From positions 124,001 to 188,000 of the forward strand of contig CM034141.1 in NCBI GenBank assembly GCA_019914995.1: a stretch of DNA of 64,000 nucleotides. The letters are read 5' to 3'. The stretch is from Acanthochlamys bracteata. Lineage: Eukaryota; Streptophyta; Magnoliopsida; Pandanales; Velloziaceae. The notes beneath the pieces were generated by a model. That model searched no databases. It was not told the DNA's origin and was given only the letters and a program-made list of their open reading frames with translations. Shown one piece after another: positions 46,797 through 57,916 of this stretch (its first letter is position 1; the number at the start of each line of letters is the position of its first letter). Made by a program: the position numbers and the translations under genes.

Positions 46797-49288
46797 GGGG
46801 GTGTTAAAAGAAAAACCCTAAAAAGTTCCTCTCTTTCTTTTTGTCGTTTTACAAGTTTTCTCTCAAGTGGTTGCTTTTCGAAATTATATGGAAGGATTAT
46901 ATCGTACTAACCCTTTGGTCACCAAAATAGTTGCAATGAATAACTTTCTACATAATATAAATGTTGAAGATGTCCAAGAAACCTATCCTCCTTTTTAAGT
47001 GTTTTCAACTTTATCTACTGATGTTTAAAAGGAAATATGATTAAATACAAGTTGGAATAGCTAATAAAAGTCCAAAAACAAAAGTTAGTAAGTTATTACC
47101 TTTAGTGGTATCTTTGACAATGTGATACATGTTAGAGCATTACAGATTAATCAAAAGATTCTTAGAGCAATATGGTAACCAAATAAGCAATTCTATTATT
47201 ATTACAGATCCTTCTTGTTTGATTTTAATGGCAATAACTTCTCTTATCTTTAGGTAAAGGCAGGTGGAAAATTTGCCTTTGTTTTCCCCAGTAAGAAAAA
47301 GTTCATGAACCAAGTTTTCCTTTCCTAGTCACATGAACTAGCTAGAGGTTTTCTATGTGGGATCAAATTACGAAACAAATTCGATAACTGCTGAAATGCT
47401 TTTGTCGTGTTCTAACTTTGTCAAGTTTTTTAAGACAGGGGTTTACTTAGACAATTTGACTTTTGACAAACAAGCATTCCAACAAATGCACAATTATAAT
47501 TAACCCACAAGCAATCCAACTATCTCTATTCAGAAAACGTCTTTACAAAATGGGTTCAATTCAGGTTTTTTATCAATTTCATATTTTATCATGCTGTTGT
47601 TAATGTGTCAGCATCCATGCCTTGCCAAATGCCTTGAACCTGAACTGATTCCTTTATATAAAAACAGAAGATAATCTTGATTGCTTTATCCCATATCCTC
47701 AGAAGCAAAATAAAAATTCAGAATTCCAACTTTGCTTAACATAGTCACTACTTATTTAATCGAACAGAATGACTCAATGACCTAAAAGAATAATATTCAG
47801 GCATAACAACTATATGCTAGTGATGCTATAAGCAACCTTAGATTTGCTTGCAATGATTTGCAACTTCAAAAAAAATTCCATAGAAACTACCACCATTTCA
47901 TTTTCTAGCAACTTCAAAAATCTCAGAAATGAATAAGAGAATCTAAGCCTTAAGCACACAGCACTGAGAGTATAAACAAAGAGCAGGAAACAATCCATGT
48001 GGGAAATAATTCATCAAAATGTTTCAACTCCCAAAATTGGTTATAAGTTGCTTTTAAATATGTCATGTCCTATATCAACCACAAGACATCTATGAACCCA
48101 CTGATATCCTTTCGTACTAAAAAAATCACCGACAAACAGTTTATCACCATACAATCTCAGCATGCAGCCATTCCTTAAAAATATTTGATCTGAGAAGCAG
48201 ACAACAGATAATTGGAACACGAAAGGAACACTAGCTACTAATAAATATTTATCAGTAATGAGCCAGAATGAGACAAGAGAAAATTTTATCTTCCAAAAGA
48301 AAACCTACTGAACTTTTTGTGACACATGTTCAACAGTTTTTTATAAGGATTGAGCCAGCAGTAATATCGAGGACAACTAAGACATCTAATCCATGAGAAT
48401 AAAAATATGATAAAAGTACAACAGAAATGGAAGTGCATGATGACTAGTACCTTGTGTAAATCCTTTTATATAGAAGACATCATTTCAGATACTGTTTCAA
48501 ACAAATTATACTTAGAACAACAATTTCCCTCAAATAACTCTTCCTTATGATTATTACGTAAAGATGTCGGCCATAATAAAACACACACGATTGATAAAGT
48601 ACGCCTACTTGCTCAAAACCACTATAACATAAACGCTTCCGCACAAATTGAAGTTGACTCAACATGTATCGCCAAATCTTTTTTATAATGAATTGACATT
48701 ACAAGCTTATACTAGTGATCCTTCTTCCCAAAGCATCAAAGTCAATACCAGTAGAAAGAAATAGTAACATTTATCGATGCAGTAATAGTAAATTATAAAC
48801 ACATGACTTTTCAGATTCTTCTGGAATATACTTCAGCTATCATCACCGTAAACAAATCCTTACATCACAAAGTTATAATGAAAACCACAAATAATAACTA
48901 AACAATTAGTTTCAAAGAGCCTACTGACTTGCGAACTCTCGAATGTCCACAACCTGGGAAAGTTTAGGTAGACGCCATCCTTTACTCTAGGGTTGTGGCT
49001 ACACATACAAGCCTCCAGGAAAAAACTTTTGAGCCAGCTTCTGGAAATCATCATCATTGGTACCAACTCATATGTGTTACTCAGCTGTTCAAAAAGTAAT
49101 CAACTTTTTCCTGCATAGTAGAGCAAACATGTAAAATAACCATCCTATAAAAAGCTTATAAAAAATATTAAATCTCACTCTTGAACAAGTTCATATGCAT
49201 GCAGAGACATTATTACACAAATGGATAAAAGTTTGTTTATTGATTAATATAAGAACTTCAATAAGTAACAAGTTGAGCAAAATAAAAA

Positions 49289-49309
49289 TATATATATATA
49301 TATATATAT
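49289..49309. repeat. (AT)n microsatellite
   Basis: About 21 nt of perfect AT repeat; likely polymorphic. Confidence 0.85.
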
Positions 49310-49876
49310 GAGCGAAGACCTCATGCAAATTGGTACAAAATCAGTAAACCAGATTATAAAATTCTAATGCAAGCATATATAAAGTAAAAGTTCTTATAGT
49401 CATATAGTTAGCATTAAGCTGTGAATCACTGATCCATCCTTTTCCAACTATGCTTATGTTCAAATTGTCAGTAAAATGCATGCATGAGGATTACACTGAT
49501 TCCCGTTTTCCGAAATCCTAAAATCCAACAATATAGATTAAAAAGTTTTTGTAAAATGCAACTCTCCATAGTTCTTCTCAATTATCCACAAATCTGAACA
49601 TGAAGGAAGTACTAAATTATTAGTACTTACCCTACATTTCGAAAAACAAAATCTATTCTTCATAGAATAACATCATAAATTACTTCGGGAAAATCTCAAC
49701 AGTAATCAATTAAAAGACTACAAAAGAAACTCGTTAAATTAGAGCTAACTCCACATTCAAAAAATTCCCTAATTGTTTAGTCATCAAACTAAAACACAAC
49801 ATAACACAACAGAATTAAAATAATTCCAATCACACCGATCTCGAATCTCGAATTTTTATAGAAATAAAAAGCTCAC

Positions 49877-50062
49877 CATTTCAGTAACCAAGATCTCATT
49901 GTGTCCATTGCTTGCCCTATCGATTCCCTCTCTCTCTCTCCTCTCTCTCTCTCCGAAGTCTAGCAATGGCGAACTGAAAGACGCACTGACTGGGCTCAAC
50001 TTCGAAGGTCCAATTTATTGTCTATTGTATGGGCCTCTACTTCAAAAGGCCATCAAGGCCCA
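49877..50062 (-). promoter_or_regulatory. Promoter-like region with short first exon
   Basis: Site II elements tgggct (49991), tgggcc (50029) and ggccca (50057) precede a CT/GA-rich leader (49920-49955). On the minus strand an ATG at 49908 opens MDTMRSWLLKW, followed at once by a good donor (aatg|gtgagc, exon end 49877). The layout is that of a real plant gene's 5' end, but I could not attach a coding continuation. The next good acceptor (about 49114) gives a stop within a few codons. Confidence 0.4.
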
Positions 50063-50259
50063 ATTTCATTTTGCACTTAACGACGATTTGTGTTGTAATG
50101 ATGCTCCATGAACAGATTGCAGAAGCTGTTGGGTGTGAAATGAAATTATTGCAACGGCAATGCAGATTTTTATGTTCTTCTGTATCTCTTTGGAGGTGCT
50201 TGACATTGTTTTGGACACAGTTTTTCATTCTAAAATCGTTTTATATTTCTCAATAAAAT

Positions 50260-50410
50260 TTTTAAATATTTAAATAATTTTTTTAATTTAAAAATTCAAA
50301 TAAATAATAATAATAAAATATAATAACTTTTAATAAAAAAGTAAAATTTATTTATTAAAAACTTTTTAAAATAAATAATTATTTTAATATTTTAAGCGCT
50401 CCCAAACTCG
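50260..50410. repeat. AT-rich MITE-like element
   Basis: AT-rich core (aaaaagtaaaatttatttatt) ending in aagcgctcccaaactcg. The right end matches the inverted gtttggga-type terminus of the family; the left end is degraded. Confidence 0.35.
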
Positions 50411-50684
50411 TCAATATTCAGATTCCAAAATAGTGCATTATGTCCAACTAATATATTGGACCTCTAAATTGATTAAGTTCGAATTAATAACTTGTAGAAC
50501 GTAATAAATTTGAGTGAAAGTCAAACTTAATAAGTTAAGATCGTATAAAAAATAAAAATAACTAATTTAGAAGTGAGTCGATAATTCATCTTGAATATTG
50601 TCATCGTCAAAATCAATTAGCACCAGAATAAATACAGCCATTGTTATTCTATTCTTTGTACGTAATATAACTATCCAGTATTTG

Positions 50685-50890
50685 AGGTTATTTTTGGAAA
50701 TTTTTTTTTCTAATTTTATATTATATTTTTCAATTAAATTTCTAAAATATTTACAATTTTTAAAAAATTTTTAAAATACAAAAAATCGTAAAATCTTTTT
50801 CTTAATTATTTTTATTATTTTTCAGAAAAAAAACTTATTTTACAAAAATTTTTTAAATATTTATCTTTTTAGAAAAGTTTCTTTTCAGTC
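50685..50890. repeat. AT-rich MITE-like element
   Basis: AT-rich core with aaaaaaaacttattttac; degraded ends (tatttttggaaattt at the left). Family assignment rests on the core only. Confidence 0.35.
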
Positions 50891-51220
50891 GATAGTTGTC
50901 AAATATGAATCCCTGTGTGCTGCGGATGAAGTTTTGTTTTTTCAAGAAGCCACAGATAATTGGAAGGGGTAAAGCAATAACAACTGGTTGGCTGCAAGCT
51001 TTCAAAACTTGGTCCTTATTGGCCGTTGATTAATGTCAGTGACTCCATGACCTACAAGAACGAACACGTCTTCGAATTTCTCACCATTTGATTTTTCTTT
51101 TTACGTGTCTTCCCTTCTCCCACCCATCTCTTTCTGCAACAACAAGCACACACTTTCTTCAACATTTCTTCTCCATAACAACAGGCACTCCAAAGCAATC
51201 ACCAGATATTCGTGCATTCA
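50891..51220. other. BIC upstream region
   Basis: No gene seen. The tract from 51110 to 51180 is pyrimidine-rich. Confidence 0.45.
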
Positions 51221-51230
51221 TTATATATAA
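51221..51230 (+). promoter_or_regulatory. TATA box of the BIC gene
   Basis: ttatatataa lies 65-75 bp upstream of the start codon. Confidence 0.6.
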
Positions 51231-51294
51231 CAGAGCTGAAGTCTAAAGTTTCAATAACTACACAAGTCGGAAAGTAGTATAGAAGATAGATCAA

Positions 51295-51666
51295 ATGGCA
51301 GAAGAGTCACAGAAGATGAAGAAAGATGATTGCATAGAAGAAACAGCAGCAACTTGCCCGAGGACGGCAGAAGAGCAGACCTCGACGGAAGCTTTATCAT
51401 CAGGGAAGAAAATATCGAAGATTATCGATGGATCACCTGAAACTTCAACCAGGCAAGAGAAGCTGCAAAGGCATAGAAGAACAGTGGTAGGACAAGTTTG
51501 GATACCTGAGATCTGGGAACATGAGAGCTTTCTCAAGAACTGGATTGATAGCTCCGCTTTGAACAAAGCACTAAATCCTGTAGAGCTCCTGCCTGCTAGG
51601 AAGGCGTTGATTGAAGAACACCAGCAGTCAAGCAATTCAAGACTCTGCATAGGAAACACTTGCTAG
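51295..51666 (+). CDS. BLUE-LIGHT INHIBITOR OF CRYPTOCHROMES (BIC) protein
   Basis: An intronless 123-residue protein. Residues 1-50 are charged, Glu/Lys/Ser/Thr-rich and likely disordered. The conserved BIC core spans about 54-113: EKLQRHRRTVVGQVWIPEIW, then FLKNWIDSSA and LPARKALIEEH. This matches BIC1 and BIC2 of Arabidopsis (ERLKRHR...[20 protein letters not shown]). BIC proteins bind light-activated cryptochromes and block their dimerisation, damping blue-light signalling; their transcription is induced by light. The C-terminal tail (NSRLCIGNTC) is shorter and less alike than in BIC1. Whether this is BIC1 or BIC2 is not resolved; neighbouring QCR9 and ZPR3 favour the At3g52740 (BIC1) position. 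A 122-residue antisense frame over the same stretch is a shadow. Confidence 0.9.
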   Translation: MAEESQKMKKDDCIEETAATCPRTAEEQTSTEALSSGKKISKIIDGSPETSTRQEKLQRHRRTVVGQVWIPEIWEHESFLKNWIDSSALNKALNPVELLPARKALIEEHQQSSNSRLCIGNTC

Positions 51667-51871
51667 CTTTCCGTCTGTCCTCTGATGATTTTCATCAGAG
51701 TATCTAGATCATGTAAACCCTGTGTAGTACATTTGTTCTGACAAAAAACCTCGACCTTTTATCTCTTATTGTTTCAAGAGAGCTAAAAGAAGTTAGGCAG
51801 CATTCAAATAACAATAGGCATTACAACATGAGTGTTCTCATCCTAGAATACTTTTCCTTGGTAAAGCTTAC

Positions 51872-52747
51872 CGTTGTTGCATCAAAACTTGCCGTTGGTA
51901 GGAACTTCCCACTTGGTGACCAAGCACAAGAACGAATTGTCTGAGTATGGGGATCATCCAGGACAGCCTTTACTTGATATAAATCCTATCAGGAGGAGAA
52001 TTGTTTCTAGTTCAATCACTAAATAACAAAAAGTTCTGATGAAAATAATCTGGAGGATAAACATCACTTTTTCCAAAAATACAGTTTTCAAGATGCAAAT
52101 TTTCTATACAATCAATCCCTGGAAATGATATCAGATTATCTTTGCCTTGCCAAGGTCTCCAGCAGCAGATCAAGATGACAATTTCTAGCATGTCAACTGA
52201 ATTCCTATGCACCAATTAATAAATCTTGTAGCAACTCTTACTTTTACACGGATCAGCAGCTGGTAAGCCTGAAGAATTTCAGCCATGCATACAGGAATTT
52301 TGACAAACAGACTATAGCCACATAAAGTAGTCATACATTCCGAGTTCATAAATGAGCAATCAAAAACTAGACAGAACAAAATTTTTCATATTGATCAGGA
52401 TGAATACCAACAACAAAACATAAAGATAGCTTCAATTTCTTGCGTTCACATGAAAAAGAGCAATTTCCCCCCTCGAATTTGTCTTAGGCATTGTAACAAA
52501 CACGTCGCGGGCACTCAAACCACAGACGCTAAGAGAGAGAGAGAGAGAGTAAACAAACTGTGCAGTGCCAGGAAGCGTTGCCATCTCCACGGCGTTGCCA
52601 AAACCTGGTAGTTTTATCGCCAGAGCATGTAGCGAAGAGCGTAGCGGGATCCGAGACGACGTTCCAGAGACGATTTTCGTGACCTTCAAGCTTCTGCAAC
52701 TCCTTCAGTTCCCAATTCCCTTCCCCGAAACTACACCGGTTCTCCAT
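51872..52747 (-). pseudogene. Truncated CIAO1 (cytosolic iron-sulfur assembly WD40) relic
   Basis: Only the first two exons of a CIAO1-type gene remain. Exon 1 (52559-52747) encodes 63 residues, including WELKELQKLEGHENRLWNVV and ATCSGDKTTRFWQ. Exon 2 (about 51872-51973) encodes KAVLDDPHTQTIRSCAWSPS then GKFLPTASFDATT, closely matching At2g26060 (EMB1345). The other five or so WD repeats are missing: the BIC gene ends only 200 bp further on. The AWNP part of repeat 1 is lost, and the exon 2 acceptor does not restore the frame. The intact protein forms the CIA targeting complex that inserts 4Fe-4S clusters into cytosolic and nuclear proteins; this copy cannot. Confidence 0.82.
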
Positions 52748-52879
52748 CCCCGTCGCGCAGAGCTGGACCGACCGATCGATCAAAGTTGATCAGCGACTGC
52801 TAGTAAATAACCAAAGCCAGCTAAAGTAAGGAGGAGGGAGGAGTTGAGCGATTTACGATGAATATTTTATTTACTAATT

Positions 52880-53100
52880 TCTAACTCACCCAGCCGCTAA
52901 CAAAAAAATAAAATTTTTCTAAACTAAAAATTATTTTTATTTTTTTGTATTTTTTTAAAAATAAAAATAAAAAATAAAAGAATTCGTAAAACTTTTTTAT
53001 TTTTTAAATAAAATTTTTAAATATTTATAAAATATATTCAAAAATATATAATTAAAATTAAAAAATATTTATAAAATATAATTCTAAAAGCACCCGAAGG
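52880..53100. repeat. AT-rich MITE-like element
   Basis: AT-rich core with paired ttttttaaaaataaaaata and aaaacttttttattttttaa segments, ending aattctaaaagcacccgaagg. Ends are degraded. Confidence 0.35.
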
Positions 53101-53613
53101 CTTCAGCAACTAAATTTTGGAAATAATAGCTTTTTAAGGAATTCGGCTTATTAGCAGGTAGTTATAAAAGCCACGACTCGAGCCGACACCATTGCAAGAC
53201 GAGCAAGAGAGGTTGGTCTTTATTAGGTCCATATATGGCCAAAAGACTTGTGCAGTGCATACATATTGAGGAGAGAAGAATGTGAGCCAATTCCAAAATA
53301 AGAGAGACGAGAGAGCAGCAACACATCAGGCTTCTAACTTGTTAAGTTGGTGAGTACATCCATCACGCATACAAATACAGATCCGATATAGCAATCCTGA
53401 ACAAAGTCAGCAACTTTTACAGAAATCTGAGCACATCGTGATAATCTTTCAACATTGATGATGAGATTTCCTAGGTAAAACCATAGCAATTCACAAGACT
53501 AAGCCGCTGACTACAAATATCAAATGAGTTTATTGAATGATAAAAGACTAAGTTTGACAAGACATGCTTGTCACATTACAACTCAAAATCACTGAAAATT
53601 GTGCTCGAGTAAA
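53101..53613. other. Spacer and QCR9 3' flank
   Basis: No gene seen. Confidence 0.5.
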
Positions 53614-55762
53614 TCACTCGGATGGTCTCTGTCCTAGGACTGGAATGTCTTCATATCGCTTCTGCAGAAAGAACAAACGGCAGGTTTAGTATAATGCTCC
53701 AGGAATTCAAAAGAAGGAAAACTTCGCTAATGCGCATCCAAAAACTTCAATTTCCAGTAGAAACAAAAATATGTTTAGTGATTAAAACTACACAGGCTGG
53801 AAAACATAATTGTTCTAACATGCTCATAAGCAGGAAAGGCACATAGTCATGGATCCATATGGAAGTTATGCCAACGAAAAAGTCAGGGATTCTTTAAATA
53901 GATGCTGTTTAGTAACCCATCATAATTTCAGAGCCTTATGCCGAAGAAATGCACATATACTTGTTACTGTATTAAAGCTAGACGTGATAGATGCATAACT
54001 CTTAGGCATCATTCTATACGTCTTGCCTAATAGGCTGAAACGAACCTTTCTGAGTTGTCATGAAACCTATATGCAGTCATGTATGTAAGAGGTTCTCATG
54101 AATCTCATCAAAGGAGAAGCTTATTGCAGAGATCACTACAGAACAAAAGTACAATATGAAGCCCAGTGTGTGCAACAGCCAAAGCCAAGCTAAGACACTC
54201 CTGAACAAGGAAGCTATAAAAACGTGTGTAAAGAAAACTCCAATCTTACTTATATTTCCACATCCAAAACAAAACTCAGCACATGCAGCAAAGCTATTTA
54301 CAGCATAGACAAAAGCACACCAACAATTATAGTGTCCAAGTCAAATTCTACACAGAAACCTATTATGCCAAAGAAAATTAAGAGAACATTCTCAGTAGTA
54401 AACACACGATAGAAGCATTACCCCAACGTTGTTGTGTTCCCATAGCTTGTGAACACCGTAGTCTACTGCCTGCATTCAGTACTTAAAGAAGTTAATCAAC
54501 TGTAAATGCACAAAAGCTCTCCAAAAACTCAATAAGCACAACTATTGCGCCTTTACAGATTCCCTTTTTTGAAGAAAACACAAGTATATGACGCAACTAA
54601 GCGATTAAGCTACACTAAGAAATGACACATGATCATATGAGACGCAGAAATTCAACAAATACCAAAAAATGATTTCTTTCATTGTCTGTGCTACTTCTCA
54701 CATCCAACGGATGATGAATATTTGAGGAGTATCATTCAAAACCATAAGACAAACTCTTCCACCACCACATAAAGTCAGATCTGATTGAACAGAGCCTAAC
54801 ACAATTAACTCATTAAGAACGTGTACAGAGACCCTAAAAACCGTAAAACTCGGCTTATGCATTAAACCTAGTTCATAAACCACCAGGATTAAAATATATA
54901 CAACCAGCTTAATCTTCACCAGACCAGAAGCCCTTTTTAGCATCTTTTCAATATCGTGTGGCCCAGGATGTGTTGTGCATAAGTTCCCTTCAAAATGTCT
55001 ATAGCTATTAATCAACAAAAAAAAACTAAGCATTCAAATTCCATTCCATCACATGAATCATCTAATACAAGGCAAATTGACACCAAACTGAACAGAGATG
55101 CAATGTTCCATTATAGAATATAAAATCCAATGAAAAAGGTAATCTCAATGTTTATGCAATATGAAATCTGTTTACAACTATGGTCACAGCTCAGAAAAAT
55201 CCTTCATCGCCAGAGATTACCAGAGCTTATAAGTAATCTCTGGCTACGTCAATCTATGGTCCTGAACCAATAAAAGCTAACTCTACAAGGAGCAAAAGGA
55301 TCAAATCTATGGTCCTAAAAACCTAATAACAACATCAACAGAACACAAGCAAAAACCAATAGACAACATCGACAAAATGTAGCTCAGAAACCCTAACCAA
55401 CAGAAAAAAAAAAATAATATTGATCTACCTATTGAACCATTCACCAGATAGTACCCTTAAAAGATTTCCAAAAGCAACACAGATACTATTGAAACTATCG
55501 AATTACATCAACAATTAACAACAAAACAGATCTAATTATAACACATAAGAAATAACATAATTGAGATAAATCAATCAATGATAAAAAGATCAATATGAAC
55601 AGATTCTAGAGATAAATAAATTTTTACCCGTTCACCGAGAAACGCGCCGGCGACAACGAAGGTGACATAGACTGAGTTACGGCGCATCACAAAACGATAG
55701 AAAGCTTCGAGTGGGCCCCGCCGGCCGGACCTAGCTCTGATCGCCGCCGCTGTCGTATCCAT
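53614..55762 (-). CDS. QCR9: Cytochrome b-c1 complex subunit 9 (QCR9)
   Basis: Three exons (55628-55762, 54422-54469, 53614-53661) encode 76 residues. LEAFYRFVMRRNSVYVTFVV opens the single membrane helix, followed by AGAFLGER, AVDYGVHKLWEHNNVG and KRYEDIPVLGQRPSE. Length, helix position and the conserved RRNSVYVTF and YEDI motifs match plant QCR9 (At3g52730). It is a small structural subunit of mitochondrial complex III, spanning the inner membrane near the Rieske protein and cytochrome c1. The coding exons are tiny while the two introns are about 1.16 and 0.76 kb. It is head-to-head with the next plus-strand gene, 680 bp apart. Confidence 0.92.
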
Positions 55763-56444
55763 ATTTCTTCTTCTTTAAATTGATCGAATCCCAAATTGAA
55801 GCTTCGAGAAATCCACGATCGACCGAAATCGGATTCGACAACAGAACGAGTAAACCAGGTTGATTCAGAATGAAACCTGAGAGAACAGGAACTTTTGTAG
55901 AACAAATTCATTTTGCAGAAACAAGTTTCCATTAAGCTAAATATATTGAGCTTAGTTAATAGTAATACATACTATAGCATCCTTGTTTGTATAATATCAG
56001 CATCAAATATCTAAATACATATTCATTCTATTATAATATAATTAAAACATAAAGAAAAACTGCAAGTTTTTATATACCATAAGCATCATACTTAGAAAAC
56101 TCAATTAATAAAATGAATCTATATAAAATAAATAGTATGATACCTAAAACAAATACAATTTATTAGTAAACATAATGACCTTAATTTGAAACCTAATTCG
56201 CGAGCAAGATGCATTTTATGATATTAATAATAATTTAAATTATCAATGATTCAACGTAAGGAACTTATAGAAGAGCTGTTGCCTGTTGGTCTATTAACAC
56301 AAATTTGGCACTAACTCTGGTTTATAAATTGCTAATGTAAATAAAGTAAGACTTCAGTGAAACTAATACAACTTTAGGATCTATGCTGCAAATTTGCTAA
56401 ACTAAGAATTGCGAGACGGAGCTCTCGAAGCTGCAGAGATAACA
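55763..56444. other. Divergent promoter region between QCR9 and the glycine-rich gene
   Basis: No gene seen. AT-rich middle (55.95-56.25 kb). Probably a shared promoter region. Confidence 0.45.
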
Positions 56445-57916
56445 ATGCCACTGGTGTTAAACACATGCCCCCCGCCGCCGCTACTCGTCTGCGCTGCCCA
56501 CCAACTCCGGCAAGGCTGTATCCCTGAAGTCAAACTCCGGCGGAGATCTGGTGGCTTAGTTCTATTCGATTCGAATTGGGCAGAGCTGGTTGAGAGGTTG
56601 CGTTGCCGCAGCAGGTATACATGCTTCTTTGCTGATGGCCACAAGCAGGTTCGTTTCTAATGATCTTTTGTTTAAAATGATGAATTCTCCTTGTAATTTG
56701 TTCTGTTAACGTGAAATTGAAATGAAATGATATGAAATATTGAGTGGCATTAGTAGAGTTATAACAGGTATGGAGAAGGAACGGAAGCTATTATAACTAA
56801 CTGGAACTGATTCCGTTCAATACAGATGACTTTCTTAGTGGGAATTCTTCATGTTGATGGGTGTGCATTAATGTTGGTACATAAAGTTGTGTCTTTTATA
56901 TAGCTTTGTCTTTAAAAAAGCTCTTAGTACAATTTGTTGATGTAGACATAGATAGTGGTTTAATAAACAGAAGGTTGAAGTCTGTTGTAGACACTACAGG
57001 AAAACATGGTTTATGAGGATATACCAACTGTGTCTTATGGATTTCTTGTTGTCATTGCCTGTCTATGTAGTATGCTCCTATGTGCGTCCATGCGAGCAAG
57101 TTTGTGTGTTAACTCGGAAATTAAATTAAAAAATGATATTTACATGCAGGAAATTGGTGTTTGTTGAGGTCTCAACCAGCACCCTTGCTCTATGCTATAA
57201 CTATAAGCTCTCTTTTGCTTATTGTAATAATTACTAGTCACGAAACAGCAATCACCCCAGAAATTTACTTTTTGAGCCAGTAAAGTTGAAATGCATAGGT
57301 TGCTGGTTTGTTTGGTCGTTGTCTCGTAATTTAAATTTCTGCTGCGTGTTAGTTTTTTTAGTGTTGTTCGCCCTTGATACAGGAGGAAGCTAGAAAAGCA
57401 CTAGAAAGTGCTCTTGGTGAGAAAAAGGCAGAATTTGAAAAATGGGATAAGGAACTCAAGAAGCGGGAGGAAATGGCTAGTGGGGGTGGCTCTGGCCGTG
57501 GAGGTTGGTTAGGTGGTGGTGGGTGGTTCGGATGGTTTAATGAAGAGCATTTCTGGGGAGAGGCACAGCAAGCGCTCATTGCTGTAGTTGGCATTGTTTT
57601 CCTGGTAATCATGGGTGTGCTTCTCTTTGTTGATCCTTGTGGTTCTCGTCTTTGTAACACATGCTGTATAATTTTTTGTTAACAGTATCTCTTGCTAGCT
57701 AAAGGGAATGTGATGTTTGCTGTTGTCTTCAACTCCTTGCTGTTTGCACTGCGAGGAGTTCGAAATTGGTTCACATATGCTTCGTCACAGCTCTCTGGTG
57801 CGAACTATAAATCCGCTCCCAGTGGAAGACTGAGCTCAAGTCCACTGCCAAATGAAACATATCAGACCCAATTATCTGCAAAAGAGAGAGTGATCAGGAA
57901 ATGGCGTACAGATTGA
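56445..57916 (+). CDS. Glycine/tryptophan-rich membrane protein, function unknown
   Basis: Three exons (56445-56648, 57383-57604, 57686-57916) encode 218 residues. I do not recognise a named family. Residues 1-65 are basic and Ser/Cys-rich without acidic clusters, suitable for plastid import. Residues about 69-105 form a charged helix (EEARKALESALGEKKAEFEK). Then comes a short Gly/Trp-rich patch (RGGWLGGGGWFGWF). Two hydrophobic stretches follow, QQALIAVVGIVFLYLLLAKG and VMFAVVFNSLLFALRG, the first spanning the exon 2/3 junction. The soluble tail ends SAKERVIRKWRTD. The exon 2 donor was placed at ctg|gtaatc because it joins the membrane segment in frame; reading on would end in intron sequence. 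Conservation in other plants is likely but not checked. Confidence 0.72.

Larger units (their letters stand above)
46295..49876. other. 3.6 kb without a recognisable gene
   Basis: No protein family recognised on either strand. Noted: a run of 23 T at 46774-46796, an (AT)n microsatellite at 49289-49309, and a 75-codon minus-strand open stretch ending at 48860. A minus-strand transcript may start at about 49.95 kb and run into this region (see the promoter entry at 49877-50062), so a non-coding RNA or a decayed gene is possible. Confidence 0.45.

Noticed and set aside
51291-51659. 122-residue frame antisense to BIC
   Set aside because: It is the mirror of a well-conserved coding exon; its residues show no independent motif.
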